64,000 nucleotides of DNA from Vibrio gazogenes (GCF_023920225.1 NZ_CP092587.1:496001-560000); one strand, 5' to 3'; counted from the first letter of the stretch, positions 10,585-20,381 are shown. The notes: generated by a model from the sequence alone, not told the origin. A program made the numbers and translations.

Positions 10585-11406
10585 TTGGACGTATCGTTTT
10601 ACACCGAACATCTTGATAGTATAAAACTGCTTCAGATGACCGATACTCATTTGTTTGCTTCTGATGAGGGCAGCCTGCTCAGCGTCAATACGGCAAATAG
10701 TTTTAAAGCGGTCGTGCAAGAAGTTATCGCAAGGAATGTCGATTATCAGCTCATTCTGGCGACCGGTGATATCTCTCAGGATCATTCAGAAGCATCTTAC
10801 CAGTTGTTTGTCGACAGCATTGAGCCGTTAAATAAGCCTTGTTTGTGCCTGCCGGGAAATCATGATGAGCAGAACGCAATGAAAGCCATTCTGGCGAATT
10901 CTCAAATCATCCAACCGAGACACGTGACGGTGGGTGCCCACTGGCAGATGATTTTGCTCGATTCACAGGTCTCCGGAGTGCCCTATGGTTATATCAGCCC
11001 TGAGCAGCTTCAACAGATGGATGACATGTTACGTGAGACGCAAGCAAGACATACGCTTATCTTACTCCATCATCACCCGCTGTTAGTCGGCAGTCGTTGG
11101 TTGGATCAGCATACGTTGAAAAATAGTGATTCATTCTGGGAGGTTGTGCTGAAATACCCTCACGTTAAAGGTGTAGTATGTGGTCATGTCCATCAGGTGA
11201 TGGAACGCGATTATCATGGGGTTCAGGTCATGTCTACGCCCTCAACTTGTGTTCAGTTTAAACCGCACTCCAATGAATTTGCACTGGATCTGGTTTCTCC
11301 CGGCTGGCGTGAGCTGGAACTTCATCCTGACGGACAACTGACGACACAAGTTGGTCGTGTGAAGCAAGGTCTTTTCTTACCTGATTTCTCAGCAAACGGA
11401 TACTGA
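10585..11406 (+). CDS. cpdA: 3',5'-cyclic AMP phosphodiesterase CpdA
   Basis: Metallophosphoesterase that degrades cAMP and so tunes CRP signalling. Metal-binding motifs appear in order: DTHLF (near residue 19), GDISQDHS (about 59), GNHDEQ (about 92), LLHHHPL (about 168) and GHVHQ (about 205). The start is a TTG at 10585 preceded by TAAGGTAAG; no suitable ATG exists upstream, and this start puts LQMTDTHLF at the same distance from the N terminus as in E. coli CpdA. Part of the nudF-to-parC run. Confidence 0.93.
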   Translation: MDVSFYTEHLDSIKLLQMTDTHLFASDEGSLLSVNTANSFKAVVQEVIARNVDYQLILATGDISQDHSEASYQLFVDSIEPLNKPCLCLPGNHDEQNAMKAILANSQIIQPRHVTVGAHWQMILLDSQVSGVPYGYISPEQLQQMDDMLRETQARHTLILLHHHPLLVGSRWLDQHTLKNSDSFWEVVLKYPHVKGVVCGHVHQVMERDYHGVQVMSTPSTCVQFKPHSNEFALDLVSPGWRELELHPDGQLTTQVGRVKQGLFLPDFSANGY

Positions 11407-11447
11407 TAACAGCGAATGACCTGTGTGAACAGAAGATGAGGCAATCC

Positions 11448-12032
11448 ATGCGTAAACCTTCTTTATTGATCTATATTCACGGTTTCAACAGTTCTCCTTT
11501 ATCTCATAAAGCGATGATTATGCAGCAATACTGCCGTGATTATCGTCCTGACATGCGAGTGATCGTGCCACAGCTTCCTTGCTTTCCCGAAGCTGCCGCC
11601 CAGATGCTTTCCGAGTTGATTCGAGAGAAGCAGCAAGAATATCGCATTGGTTTGGTGGGAAGCTCGCTCGGGGGATATTTGTCTGTCTGGCTAAATTCAC
11701 AGTTTCATCTCAGAGCTGTGGTTATCAATCCAGCCGTTCGCCCTTACGAATTGTTACAAGACTATCTTGGCGAACAAGTGAATCCATACACCCATGAAAA
11801 GTATACTCTGGCCGCTTGCCATATCGAGGAGCTTAAAGCACTGGATATTGAGGTTCTGCCTGACCCAGACCAGTTTTGGCTGTTACAACAGATGGGTGAT
11901 GAAGTGCTTGATTATCGTCAGGCTGTTGAAAAATTCCGCGATGCCCGGCAAACCGTAGAACAGGGCGGTGATCATAGTTTTGTTAGCTTTGAACGTTACG
12001 CTGCCGCTATTCTTGAGTTTCTGGAACTTTGA
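11448..12032 (+). CDS. yqiA: Esterase YqiA (alpha/beta-hydrolase)
   Basis: Short alpha/beta-hydrolase shown in E. coli to have esterase activity; physiological substrate unknown. The opening strand SLLIYIHGFNSSP is the family hallmark. The nucleophile elbow is GSSLGG near residue 73 and the histidine is in GGDHSF near residue 179. I chose the ATG at 11448, with GAGG six bases upstream, over the ATG four codons earlier. It lies directly before parE, as in E. coli, but with a 245-base gap that may hold a parE promoter. Confidence 0.9.
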   Translation: MRKPSLLIYIHGFNSSPLSHKAMIMQQYCRDYRPDMRVIVPQLPCFPEAAAQMLSELIREKQQEYRIGLVGSSLGGYLSVWLNSQFHLRAVVINPAVRPYELLQDYLGEQVNPYTHEKYTLAACHIEELKALDIEVLPDPDQFWLLQQMGDEVLDYRQAVEKFRDARQTVEQGGDHSFVSFERYAAAILEFLEL

Positions 12033-12277
12033 CATGCATTGAGAAAAGTGTCAGAAACTAAGGCTGAAGCCTGACTGAGGCTTGACAGGAAGCCTTCTCT
12101 TCCAGACTATACCTCAAACATCGATGGGAAAGGAGAGAATTGAAGTCTCTATCGTTTCCCACGTATGATGAGTCCCATACAAATAAACTTTTTTCAGTGA
12201 CAACTGTAAATAGTCTCGAAATGTTTACAGATTGAGCGCAGAGTTAGAATCATTGATTGATATAAGCATCCCGAAAT

Positions 12278-14158
12278 ATGACTGAACAATATAATGCTGG
12301 TGCCATTGAAGTATTGAATGGCTTAGAGCCAGTACGTCGCAGACCTGGGATGTATACCGATACCGCACGTCCGAACCATCTAGGTCAGGAGGTCATTGAT
12401 AATAGTGTTGATGAAGCGTTAGCCGGTTATGCATCGAAGGTACAAGTTATTCTTCATTCTGACCAATCTTTAGAAGTGTTCGATAATGGGCGAGGTATGC
12501 CCGTTGATATTCACCCAGAAGAGAAAGTCTCAGGTGTTGAGCTGATCATGTGTAAGCTTCACGCCGGAGGAAAATTTTCCAATAAAAATTATCAGTTCTC
12601 CGGTGGCTTGCACGGGGTGGGTATTTCGGTCGTCAATGCCCTGTCCAAACGTGTCGAAGTAACAGTTCGGCGTGACGGACAGGTTCATGAGATTGCATTT
12701 GAGCATGGCGATAAAGTCTCTGACCTGACGGTGACCGGCACCTGTGGTCGTAGAAATACAGGAACCAGCGTTCATTTTTGGCCGGATAGTATCTATTTTG
12801 ATTCCGGTAATTTTTCCGTCACCCGGCTGATTAATAACCTGCGTGCCAAGGCGGTATTATGTCCCGGTCTTGAAATCACCTTCGAAGATAAAGTGAATGG
12901 CAATGACTACCGTTGGTTCTACGAAGACGGTCTGAAAGATTATCTGGCTGAAGGTGTGAAAGGGTATACGCTGTTGCCCGAAGAACCTTTTACCGGTGAA
13001 TTTAAAGCAGAAATTGAAGCGGCGACTTGGGCTGTCATTTGGCAACCTGAGGGTGGTGATATGATCACCGAAAGCTACGTTAACTTGATTCCGACTTCGC
13101 TCGGTGGGACACATGTCAACGGATTGCGTCAGGGATTACTCGATGCCATGCGTGAGTTTTGTGAATTTCGCAACTTGTTGCCGCGTGGCGTCAAGCTCAC
13201 CGGTGAAGACGTTTTTGAGCGTTGTTCCTATGTGTTGTCTGTCAAAATGCAGGATCCGCAGTTTGCCGGTCAAACCAAGGAGCGCTTGTCATCACGTCAA
13301 ACCGCAGCATTTGTTTCCGGCGTCGTCAAAGACGCATTCAGCCTATGGCTGAACGAAAAACCTCAATTGGCGGAGCAATTAGCGGAAGTCTGTATTACGA
13401 ATGCCCACCGCCGGATGCGAGCCAGTAAAAAAGTTGTCCGTAAAAAAATAGCTTCAGGGCCAGCGCTGCCGGGGAAACTGACGGACTGTACAGTACAAGA
13501 TCTGAGTCGTACGGAATTGTTCCTGGTGGAAGGGGATTCTGCCGGAGGGAGCGCCAAACAGGCCAGAGACCGTGAGTTTCAGGCCGTGATGCCACTGCGG
13601 GGGAAAATACTTAACACGTGGGAAGTGTCAGGCGATCAGGTATTGGCATCACAGGAAGTGCATGATATTTCAGTGGCTTTGGGGATTGACCCTGACAACG
13701 ATGATCTGGACAGCCTACGTTACGGTAAAGTGTGTATTCTTGCGGATGCGGATTCGGATGGATTGCATATCGCGACCCTATTATGTGCGCTATTTACCCG
13801 CCATTTCCCCGCATTGGTCCGCGCCGGACATGTCTATGTTGCGATGCCTCCGCTTTACCGAATCGATTGCGGGAAAGAGGTCTACTATGCACTGGATGAT
13901 CAGGAAAAAGATGGCGTACTAGAACGCCTGAGTCAAAAGAAAGCCAAAATCAACGTGCAGCGTTTTAAAGGACTGGGGGAGATGAATCCACTGCAGTTAC
14001 GTGAAACAACCATGGATCCCAATACGCGCCGTCTTGTCCAACTCACGATCGACGATGTTGAAGCGACTGATGAGATGATGGATATGCTCCTCGGTAAGAA
14101 AAGAGCTGACGACAGACGATCTTGGTTGCAACACAACGGTGACTTGGCAGAGGTATAA
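12278..14158 (+). CDS. parE: DNA topoisomerase IV subunit B
   Basis: ATPase subunit of the heterotetrameric topoisomerase IV that decatenates daughter chromosomes. The GHKL ATPase domain includes [25 protein letters not shown] and [15 protein letters not shown]. The TOPRIM domain has [20 protein letters not shown] and the DADSDGLHI acidic cluster. At 626 aa it is ParE-sized, not GyrB-sized (about 800). parC starts two bases after the stop codon, so the two subunits are co-translated. Confidence 0.97.
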   Translation: MTEQYNAGAIEVLNGLEPVRRRPGMYTDTARPNHLGQEVIDNSVDEALAGYASKVQVILHSDQSLEVFDNGRGMPVDIHPEEKVSGVELIMCKLHAGGKFSNKNYQFSGGLHGVGISVVNALSKRVEVTVRRDGQVHEIAFEHGDKVSDLTVTGTCGRRNTGTSVHFWPDSIYFDSGNFSVTRLINNLRAKAVLCPGLEITFEDKVNGNDYRWFYEDGLKDYLAEGVKGYTLLPEEPFTGEFKAEIEAATWAVIWQPEGGDMITESYVNLIPTSLGGTHVNGLRQGLLDAMREFCEFRNLLPRGVKLTGEDVFERCSYVLSVKMQDPQFAGQTKERLSSRQTAAFVSGVVKDAFSLWLNEKPQLAEQLAEVCITNAHRRMRASKKVVRKKIASGPALPGKLTDCTVQDLSRTELFLVEGDSAGGSAKQARDREFQAVMPLRGKILNTWEVSGDQVLASQEVHDISVALGIDPDNDDLDSLRYGKVCILADADSDGLHIATLLCALFTRHFPALVRAGHVYVAMPPLYRIDCGKEVYYALDDQEKDGVLERLSQKKAKINVQRFKGLGEMNPLQLRETTMDPNTRRLVQLTIDDVEATDEMMDMLLGKKRADDRRSWLQHNGDLAEV

Positions 14159-14160
14159 AC

Positions 14161-16452
14161 ATGGCAACAGAAATCAGTTTTGACGGAGTAGAACAGCTGC
14201 CGTTACGTAAATTTACGGAAGACGCATACCTGAACTACTCGATGTACGTCATTATGGACCGTGCATTGCCTTACATTGGTGACGGTCTGAAACCCGTTCA
14301 GCGCCGTATTATTTATGCAATGTCGGAGCTTGGGTTATCGGCTTCGGCCAAATATAAAAAGTCGGCCCGGACCGTCGGTGACGTGCTGGGTAAATATCAT
14401 CCTCATGGTGACTCGGCCTGTTATGAAGCTATGGTTCTGATGGCTCAACCTTTCTCTTACCGTCATCCGCTAGTGGATGGTCAAGGGAACTGGGGGGCTC
14501 CGGATGATCCGAAATCTTTTGCTGCAATGCGTTATACCGAAGCCAAACTGTCTCGTTTTTCGGAAGTGCTATTGAGCGAGCTCGGACAAGGTACGGTTGA
14601 ATGGCAGCCAAACTTTGATGGCACCATGAATGAGCCACAAATGCTGCCGGCACGTTTACCACATATCTTACTCAATGGCGTGACAGGGATTGCCGTGGGG
14701 ATGGCGACAGACATCCCGCCGCATAATGTTCGGGAAGTTGCAGATGCTGTCATTCATCTCATTGATAAACCTCAGGCTGGTCTAGATGAGATCATGGGCT
14801 ATGTTCAGGGGCCTGATTACCCGACGGAAGCGGAAATTGTCTCTGCTCGTACCGATATTGAAAAAATATATCGAACCGGCCGCGGTAGTATCAAAATGCG
14901 GGCGGTTTGGCATAAAGAAGGGGGTGATATTGTTATCACCGCACTGCCTCATCAGGTTTCCGGCGCGAAATTGTTAGAGCAAATTGCCAGCCAGATGCGT
15001 GCGAAGAAATTGCCGATGGTCGAAGATCTGCGCGATGAGTCTGATCATGAGAATCCGACGCGGATCGTGATTGTTCCGAGTAAGAAAAAAATCGATTGTG
15101 ACGTCTTGATGAACCATCTGTTCGTTTCGACTGATTTAGAAAAAAGTTTCCGTGTGAACCTGAATATGATTGGTCTGGATAATCGTCCTCAGGTGAAAGG
15201 CTTAGTGGAAATCTTGTCCGAATGGCTTGCGTTTCGCCGCAATACGGTCAAGCGTCGCTTGCAGTACCGGCTGGATAAAGTTCTGGCAAGATTACACATT
15301 CTTGAAGGCTTGCTGATCGCTTACCTGAATCTCGATGAAGTCATTGAGATTATCCGCAACGAAGATGAGCCGAAAGCAGTTCTAATGGCTCGGTTCGGGA
15401 TTTCAGAAATTCAGGCAGATGCGATTTTAGATACACGCTTACGTCATTTAGCGAAACTGGAAGAATTCAAAATCCGCGCTGAGCAAGAAGAGCTGGAAAA
15501 AGAGCGGGACAAATTAGAGCAGCTACTTGGTTCAGAGAGTCGTTTGAATACGCTGTTGAAAAAAGAGTTGAAAGCCGATGCCGAGAAATATGGCGATGAT
15601 CGTCGTTCGCCATTGGTTGAAAGAGCTGAAGCGAAAGCATTAACGGAAAGAGAATTGGTACCGAGTGAGCCGATCACGGTGATCTTGTCGGATAAAGGCT
15701 GGATTCGCCATGCCAAAGGGCATGACATCGATTGTCAGGGACTGAATTATAAATCGGGTGACCAATATTTGGCTCATGCTTGTGGAAAAAGTAATCAGCA
15801 GGCGGTGTTCTTTGGCAGTGACGGGCGCAGTTATTCACTCGAAGCACATACTTTGCCGTCAGCCCGTTCTCAGGGGGAGCCGATTACCGGACGTCTGAAT
15901 GTCGCTGAAGGCACACAAATTCGTCAGGTGGTCATGGGAGAGGATGATCAACTGTGGCTGGTGGGGTCGGATGCCGGCTATGGCTTTGTGTGTAAAGGGA
16001 GTGATTTTCTCTCCAAGAACCGCAGCGGTAAAGCGTTGGTGAATTTGCCGGATAACGCGCTGATCATGACGCCACAACCGTTGAATCATTTAGAATCGGA
16101 TGAAATTTTGGCGATCACCAATCAAGGTCGTATGTTGTTATTCCCGATAAAAGATCTGCCGCAACTGGGTAAAGGTAAAGGTAACAAGATCATTAATATT
16201 CCTTCGGCGAAAGCCAAAGAAAGAGAAGAATTTGTTTCTCATCTGATGGTTCTGCCGCAAGGCGCAGCAATGACGATCTATGCCGGTAAGCGTAAGCTTG
16301 GGCTGAAGCAGGACGATCTGGACAACTTCCGTGGTGAACGAGGCCGGAGAGGTGCTCTGCTGCCGCGTGGTTTACAACGGGTGACCCGGATTGATATCGA
16401 AGATGTCGCAGTTGAGGGAGATGGGCAAGCATCTGACAATGATAATGCTTGA
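14161..16452 (+). CDS. parC: DNA topoisomerase IV subunit A
   Basis: DNA cleavage-religation subunit of topoisomerase IV. The catalytic tyrosine is in [11 protein letters not shown] at about residue 125. The quinolone-determining helix reads [12 protein letters not shown], with the serine and the acidic position typical of susceptible enzymes. A long coiled coil at about 430-480 is followed by the C-terminal beta-pinwheel DNA-wrapping domain. At 763 aa it has normal ParC length. The operon ends in a strong terminator at 16481-16514. Confidence 0.97.
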   Translation: MATEISFDGVEQLPLRKFTEDAYLNYSMYVIMDRALPYIGDGLKPVQRRIIYAMSELGLSASAKYKKSARTVGDVLGKYHPHGDSACYEAMVLMAQPFSYRHPLVDGQGNWGAPDDPKSFAAMRYTEAKLSRFSEVLLSELGQGTVEWQPNFDGTMNEPQMLPARLPHILLNGVTGIAVGMATDIPPHNVREVADAVIHLIDKPQAGLDEIMGYVQGPDYPTEAEIVSARTDIEKIYRTGRGSIKMRAVWHKEGGDIVITALPHQVSGAKLLEQIASQMRAKKLPMVEDLRDESDHENPTRIVIVPSKKKIDCDVLMNHLFVSTDLEKSFRVNLNMIGLDNRPQVKGLVEILSEWLAFRRNTVKRRLQYRLDKVLARLHILEGLLIAYLNLDEVIEIIRNEDEPKAVLMARFGISEIQADAILDTRLRHLAKLEEFKIRAEQEELEKERDKLEQLLGSESRLNTLLKKELKADAEKYGDDRRSPLVERAEAKALTERELVPSEPITVILSDKGWIRHAKGHDIDCQGLNYKSGDQYLAHACGKSNQQAVFFGSDGRSYSLEAHTLPSARSQGEPITGRLNVAEGTQIRQVVMGEDDQLWLVGSDAGYGFVCKGSDFLSKNRSGKALVNLPDNALIMTPQPLNHLESDEILAITNQGRMLLFPIKDLPQLGKGKGNKIINIPSAKAKEREEFVSHLMVLPQGAAMTIYAGKRKLGLKQDDLDNFRGERGRRGALLPRGLQRVTRIDIEDVAVEGDGQASDNDNA

Positions 16453-16480
16453 TTGAATCAATCGACTTGACTGATATGTA

Positions 16481-16514
16481 AAAAAACTGGGCAATGAGAA
16501 TTGCCCAGTTTTTT
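16481..16514. terminator. Bidirectional intrinsic terminator between parC and the bufferin-type operon
   Basis: Perfect 14-bp stem AAAAAACTGGGCAA / TTGCCCAGTTTTTT around a 6-base loop. The A- and T-tracts make it functional for parC (+) and for the convergent doxX (-). Confidence 0.92.
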
Positions 16515-16526
16515 ATGGATCAATTT

Positions 16527-17012
16527 TTATGAATGAGCTTGGTGATGGCGGCGAAAACGCAGTAGAGAATCCAATGAAATTGCCCCGGCACCCTGGTACA
16601 TAATCCAGGCACTCAGCGCTAGCCAGGTGGCATGTGTCGGATAAGCATCCGGATAAACAAAAAGCTGAATCACCAGCGTCATTCCAAAAATGCCCAGCGC
16701 GGCAAAGCGAGTCATCAATCCGGTGAGCAATAATATGGCCAGCAGATGTTCGGTAATAGTGGCCAGATAAGCGGCCCACACATAAGGAATGATCGGCAGG
16801 TTGTATTCATATTCGAATAGGGCAAATGTGCTGTCCTTGATCGTCGGCCAACCCAGATGAATTGGGCCGGATATCAAATTGAACGCAAAGCCTTCAATTT
16901 TGGTTTGTCCGGATAACCAGAAAATCGCAGCGAGACCGAAGCGACTCAGCAATAAAATGATCGACGCCGTCCACGGAGAGGCCGAGATTTTCTTCAGCAA
17001 TGGCAGTGACAT
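16527..17012 (-). CDS. DoxX family membrane protein (last gene of bufferin/gig-type operon)
   Basis: A 161-aa integral membrane protein with four predicted segments and the DoxX pattern SRFGLAAIFWLSGQTKIEGF near the N terminus. DoxX proteins are quinone- or redox-linked in some settings. In the gold/copper-responsive gig operon of Cupriavidus a DoxX protein (GigT) accompanies DUF692, DUF2063 and DUF2282 proteins, exactly as here. The start at 17012 follows TAGGAG and gives the usual length; longer in-frame starts would overlap bufC. Terminated by the hairpin at 16481-16514. The role in metal handling is inferred from context. Confidence 0.8.
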   Translation of the reverse strand: MSLPLLKKISASPWTASIILLLSRFGLAAIFWLSGQTKIEGFAFNLISGPIHLGWPTIKDSTFALFEYEYNLPIIPYVWAAYLATITEHLLAILLLTGLMTRFAALGIFGMTLVIQLFVYPDAYPTHATWLALSAWIMYQGAGAISLDSLLRFRRHHQAHS

Positions 17013-17022
17013 AAACAGGCTC

Positions 17023-17772
17023 CTATTGTGGCAAAATCGCGCGAATAATGGGTTTCTGTAAGAGTGTTGAAAATAACTCTGGGAAATGAGCAGGTGCAAT
17101 GGCCTGACTCGCTTGTGCTAGCGTGACACCTTGCTGTAATTGCTGAAGTAAATGGAATTCATCCGCTGAAAGCGCATAGAACACCCCATACCGCTCTCTT
17201 TTAGTGAGTAGTAGGTACTCACTTTTATCCCATTGGATATCCGAAAGTATGAGCCCTGAATCTGGTTGGTGGGCCTGATAAATTAACCCGACCGCATAAG
17301 ATGTTTGCCATAACAGGCAGGGTTCGGTGAGTTGCCAGACCGATTGCGTCGGATCGGCGCATTCTGCCAGATGGTTTTGAATGTCGCTAATGGAGAGTGT
17401 GGGGATATCGGCAGCGTGAGTCAATTGCAGTAATTGATATTCCAACTTGGCTAATTCACTGAAATAAGGCAATGATGAAAGCTGAGGGATGGTGCTGGAA
17501 AACTCAGCAAAATATTCACCATATTCGCTTAAAATCGGTGAGCTTGGCGGATAATGTTGAATAAAATGACCTGCCAGCATTCGAAAAAAATCTTCACCGA
17601 CAAGCTGCTGGCAGACCGGGTAGATCTCTTCCAGCGCTTCAGTCAGTGAATGATAGATATTGTTGCGGTAAACGGCGAAGCGAGCTTGCTTTTCCGCAAT
17701 TGATATGGCGTCGATTTGTGGCAACACTTCGTCGCTTTGCATCAGGATCGACTGGCTAAATTGCTGTTGCAT
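17023..17772 (-). CDS. DUF2063 partner protein of an MNIO enzyme (BufC-like)
   Basis: A 249-aa protein of the DUF2063 (HvfC/BufC) family. The N-terminal block holds FAVYRNNIYHSLTEALEEIY followed by PVCQQLVGEDFF and HYPPSSPILSEYG, which are the family signature. Partners of this kind act as recognition or delivery subunits for the neighbouring DUF692/MNIO enzyme during modification of cysteine peptides. Its start overlaps the end of the DUF692 gene by 17 bases, pointing to translational coupling; GGGGG lies six bases before the ATG. The family call is from motif and neighbourhood; the biochemical role is inferred from better-studied homologues. Confidence 0.85.
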   Translation of the reverse strand: MQQQFSQSILMQSDEVLPQIDAISIAEKQARFAVYRNNIYHSLTEALEEIYPVCQQLVGEDFFRMLAGHFIQHYPPSSPILSEYGEYFAEFSSTIPQLSSLPYFSELAKLEYQLLQLTHAADIPTLSISDIQNHLAECADPTQSVWQLTEPCLLWQTSYAVGLIYQAHQPDSGLILSDIQWDKSEYLLLTKRERYGVFYALSADEFHLLQQLQQGVTLAQASQAIAPAHFPELFSTLLQKPIIRAILPQ

Positions 17773-18736
17773 GGTCTGCCCCCGACTCTGATTGACCTGA
17801 ATTTGATTGGCTTAACTCTGATTGACTGAACTTGGATTGACTTAATTTGGATTGAAAAGCACCTTGAATGCGAGTTCGGATCTGATCAGCCATGGTGGCC
17901 TGTTGTTGAAGCACACCGAATTCCGGCAGTTGTCCGTCCCATTCAATTAATGTGGGCTTATCTCCCCACTGCTGTAAGGTATATTGATATAGCTGCCAAA
18001 CGTCGTCAGTGACTTCTCGATCATGACTGTCGATTCTCAGTGGAACCGCCTCATTCTGGTCCACTGCATATCCAGCCAGATGAATTTGTCGCACAGCCTG
18101 ACCGGGAAATTGATTGATATATTGGTAAGGATCCTGCTGATGATTAAAACAGGAGACGGCAACATTATTGACGTCGAGTAACAACTGGCAACCGGTTCGT
18201 TCGATGATCGCCGAGATAAATTCCAGCTCACTCATCGTGGTTGTTTTAAAACGCAAATAAGTGGATGGATTCTCAAGCAGCATCGGGCGTTTTAGTTGCT
18301 CCTGAACCTGATCAATGTGTGAACAAACTTGTCGAAGTGTTTTTTCCGTGTAAGGCAATGGCAGCAAATCATTGAAAAAGTGGTTGAAATGGCTGGACCA
18401 AGCTAAATGCTCAGAGAAGACCAGCGGTTCGATCCATTCAACCAGTTGAGCGACTTTCTTCAGGTGTTCTCGGTTTAATGGTGATTCGCCACCGATCGAG
18501 AGGCCAACCCCATGAACGGTGAGCGGATAATGTTCTCGAATCTTTTCCAGATAGTAGCGGTTAGGTCCTCCGGCGGAGAGATAGTTTTCAGCATGGATTT
18601 CAAAAAAACCGACTGACGGTTGTTCTGCTAAAATCGTCTGATAGTGACAGGGTTTTAAGCTCACCCCACTTAGGCGAGGAAAGCCCGAAGACGTTTGCAC
18701 GTCTTCGGTAGATTGGGTTAGACGAGGTTGAATCAT
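17756..18736 (-). CDS. DUF692 multinuclear non-haem iron oxidative enzyme (MNIO, BufB-like)
   Basis: Predicted TIM-barrel enzyme with a multi-iron site that oxidises cysteines in a ribosomal peptide. Family motifs: GVSLKPCHYQTIL, then FFEIHAENYL, TVHGVGLSIGG, EPLVFSEHLAWS, LLENPSTYL, LLLDVNNVAVS and QIHLAGYA. Several supply the His/Asp/Glu iron ligands. I take the ATG at 18736 (326 aa, GGGGGG upstream); an ATG 12 codons earlier would overlap the preceding gene. The last 30 or so residues are an odd low-complexity tail of SQSxx-type pentapeptide repeats. The substrate is presumably the DUF2282 peptide encoded 13 bases upstream. Confidence 0.88.
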   Translation of the reverse strand: MIQPRLTQSTEDVQTSSGFPRLSGVSLKPCHYQTILAEQPSVGFFEIHAENYLSAGGPNRYYLEKIREHYPLTVHGVGLSIGGESPLNREHLKKVAQLVEWIEPLVFSEHLAWSSHFNHFFNDLLPLPYTEKTLRQVCSHIDQVQEQLKRPMLLENPSTYLRFKTTTMSELEFISAIIERTGCQLLLDVNNVAVSCFNHQQDPYQYINQFPGQAVRQIHLAGYAVDQNEAVPLRIDSHDREVTDDVWQLYQYTLQQWGDKPTLIEWDGQLPEFGVLQQQATMADQIRTRIQGAFQSKLSQSKFSQSELSQSNSGQSESGADHATAI

Positions 18737-18749
18737 CGTGCCCCCCGAC

Positions 18750-19025
18750 TTAGAATGCTTTGAGTTGACCATGGCCTGTCGACGAGGTTTCTGATTTCAT
18801 CTCCATGCAAGTCCCTTTAGGAACAAACTTCCAGGCATTTCCCTGATAATCTGTTTTTGATGTCCCGGCACAAGAGGTTCCGGGGCCGGCTTTACAATCA
18901 TTTTGTCCGGCAAGCGAGACGCCGTAGCATTTTTCTTTACTGGCGGCTTGGGCCGGTAGTGTCACTGCCGAAAGTGCAACCGCAGTTGTCAGCGCGAAAG
19001 CAAGAGATGTTTTTGATGTTTTCAT
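18750..19025 (-). CDS. DUF2282 secreted cysteine peptide (bufferin precursor-like, BufA1)
   Basis: A 91-aa precursor with a clear Sec signal peptide (cleavage after ...LPAQA, about residue 27). A short mature region contains four cysteines in the DUF2282 pattern: [20 protein letters not shown], then SCAGTS and KGTC. In the bufferin family such cysteines are turned into thiooxazole-type copper ligands by the DUF692/DUF2063 pair, and the exported product buffers copper. The next gene downstream is that DUF692 enzyme. GAGGAAA precedes the ATG. Family identity is seen in the sequence; copper binding in this organism is inferred. Confidence 0.88.
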   Translation of the reverse strand: MKTSKTSLAFALTTAVALSAVTLPAQAASKEKCYGVSLAGQNDCKAGPGTSCAGTSKTDYQGNAWKFVPKGTCMEMKSETSSTGHGQLKAF

Positions 19026-19065
19026 AGTGTTTTCCTCACAAGTGTACTGTCTAATTCCCTTATTC

Positions 19066-19091
19066 GACGGATGAACAGGGGTCGGTATTAC
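19066..19091 (-). promoter_or_regulatory. Candidate ECF-sigma promoter of the DUF2282 gene
   Basis: On the minus strand GTAA (19091-19088) and CGTC (19069-19066) are separated by 18 bases, 40-odd bases upstream of the DUF2282 start. The same pair of motifs with a 17-base spacer stands before the ECF sigma gene. CGTC is a common ECF -10 core. Tentative. Confidence 0.35.
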
Positions 19092-19110
19092 ACAAAAAAT
19101 GAAAAAAAAT

Positions 19111-19308
19111 TTATTTTTCTTTATCTTCTAATTCAGTACTCATATAAGCTTTTGATAATAAACGAATATCATCCATTTGATTACCAAAACGGCGGCAACT
19201 GCTACACATGCATGTATGGAGACGCAGTGCTAATTTTTCTTTGGTTGTGAGTGATCGCTCCATCCGTTCGGAAAGAAGGCGTGTGGCTTGTTTACAGTTC
19301 ATCATCAT
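19111..19308 (-). CDS. Zinc-finger anti-sigma factor
   Basis: A 65-aa soluble protein with an N-terminal cysteine ([19 protein letters not shown]) and the HTCMCSSC segment. Together they form the Cys-His-x3-Cys-x2-Cys zinc centre of zf-HC2 anti-sigma domains. It has no membrane segment. It overlaps the end of the ECF sigma gene, with the start inside a run of three ATG codons just after GGAGG, so sigma and anti-sigma are translationally coupled. It should hold the sigma factor inactive until metal or thiol stress displaces zinc; that trigger is inferred. Confidence 0.85.
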   Translation of the reverse strand: MMMNCKQATRLLSERMERSLTTKEKLALRLHTCMCSSCRRFGNQMDDIRLLSKAYMSTELEDKEK

Positions 19309-19931
19309 CGTTCCTCCGACAGATACCAGTTATTTTCTAAACACTCCCTGAGTCTAAGACGAGCACGGTAGAGCGTGACATTCAGGTGGCTGACCGATAT
19401 CTCTTCATGGTGACAAATCTCGGGGGTTTCCAGATCAAGGAACTCTCGCATCATAAATAGTCGACTGTAGCGTTCCGGTAAAGCATTCAGACAAGCATCA
19501 AACACACGCCAAAAGTATTCGTTTTCAATACAATTCTCAGGTTGTTGCCATTTCACCGGACGCTCATGTTTATGCCAGTGACCATGTTGATCAAACAGTT
19601 TTTCAATCAAGGCCTCGCCTTGAATACCGTCCCCTTGTTCAAGCTGACTCGCGGCAGTGGTGCGTTTTTCTTTTCTCAGTAAATCGATCAACTTATTTTT
19701 GAGAATGGCAAAAATCCAAGTTTTCAACGCAGCTTGCTGTTCAAACTTATCGATATGTTGATATGCGGCTATCATCGCTTCTTGAACGGCGTCCTCGGCC
19801 AGTTGTTCGTCTTGAACCTGCAACCGGGCAAATTTCAACATCTGCTGTCTTAATGGTTGGATAAACTGCTCATCATCAAAGAGATGGCGTGAGTATGTGC
19901 TGGGTTGAATCTCTGAGTCTGCTAATGTCAT
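19305..19931 (-). CDS. ECF (group IV) RNA polymerase sigma factor
   Basis: A 208-aa sigma factor with region 2 (FARLQVQDEQLAEDAVQEAM onwards, DKFEQQAALKTWIFAILKNK) and region 4 (LPERYSRLFMMREFLDLETP followed by EICHHEEISVSHLNVTLYRA). The two are joined by a linker of about 60 residues; region 3 is absent. First gene of a six-gene leftward operon with anti-sigma, DUF2282, DUF692, DUF2063 and DoxX genes, so it very likely drives its own operon in response to metal stress. The operon sits between parC and yacG, which I know as neighbours in other vibrios, so it is accessory. Confidence 0.92.
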   Translation of the reverse strand: MTLADSEIQPSTYSRHLFDDEQFIQPLRQQMLKFARLQVQDEQLAEDAVQEAMIAAYQHIDKFEQQAALKTWIFAILKNKLIDLLRKEKRTTAASQLEQGDGIQGEALIEKLFDQHGHWHKHERPVKWQQPENCIENEYFWRVFDACLNALPERYSRLFMMREFLDLETPEICHHEEISVSHLNVTLYRARLRLRECLENNWYLSEER

Positions 19932-19966
19932 TCAATATCTCAATAGAAAGGAACTCTGTTAGTTTA

Positions 19967-19991
19967 GACGAATCTTGAATCAATTCCTTAC
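19967..19991 (-). promoter_or_regulatory. Candidate autoregulated ECF promoter of the sigma gene
   Basis: Minus-strand GTAA (19991-19988) and CGTC (19970-19967) with a 17-base spacer, about 36 bases before the sigma start codon. It matches the motif pair upstream of the DUF2282 gene, as expected of an autoregulated ECF regulon. Confidence 0.35.
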
Positions 19992-20146
19992 CGTACATTT
20001 TTTATTTTAATCGATCTGATAGCAACGCTGTGTGCTTCGTCGCGTTGCGTATTTCAATAACAAGGGGACGTTGAAGAGCGGGCCGGAGCTGAATCATGTC
20101 TGAGCGGAGATCAATAGAAAGCGGAAAATTGATAGGGGAAATAGAG

Positions 20147-20172
20147 ACATCCGCCCGATTGAGGGCGGATGT
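20147..20172 (-). terminator. Terminator hairpin downstream of yacG
   Basis: Perfect 10-bp stem ACATCCGCCC / GGGCGGATGT with a 6-base loop, five bases after the yacG stop codon on the minus strand. Only a weak pyrimidine run follows, so termination may be partial. Confidence 0.6.
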
Positions 20173-20177
20173 GAAGG

Positions 20178-20381
20178 TTAATCGAGGTCGTCTTCTGACC
20201 AATCATCCGTATCAGATATGTCGGATGCGCTGGGGATAACATTTTCTTCATTTGCCCAACTGCCAAAGTCGATCATTTGGCATTGTTTGCTACAAAATGG
20301 TCGGAAGGGGCTTTGCTCCCCCCAAATAACAGCGTTGCCACATTGAGGACATTGAACAGTGGTGATTTTTGGATTCGTCAT
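20178..20381 (-). CDS. yacG: DNA gyrase inhibitor YacG (zinc-binding)
   Basis: A 67-aa zinc protein that binds GyrB and inhibits gyrase. The four zinc cysteines are in VQCPQCGN and [14 protein letters not shown], and the C-terminal tail is acidic ([12 protein letters not shown]), as in the family. Last gene of the pilD-coaE-zapD-yacG run shared with other gammaproteobacteria. Confidence 0.93.
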   Translation of the reverse strand: MTNPKITTVQCPQCGNAVIWGEQSPFRPFCSKQCQMIDFGSWANEENVIPSASDISDTDDWSEDDLD

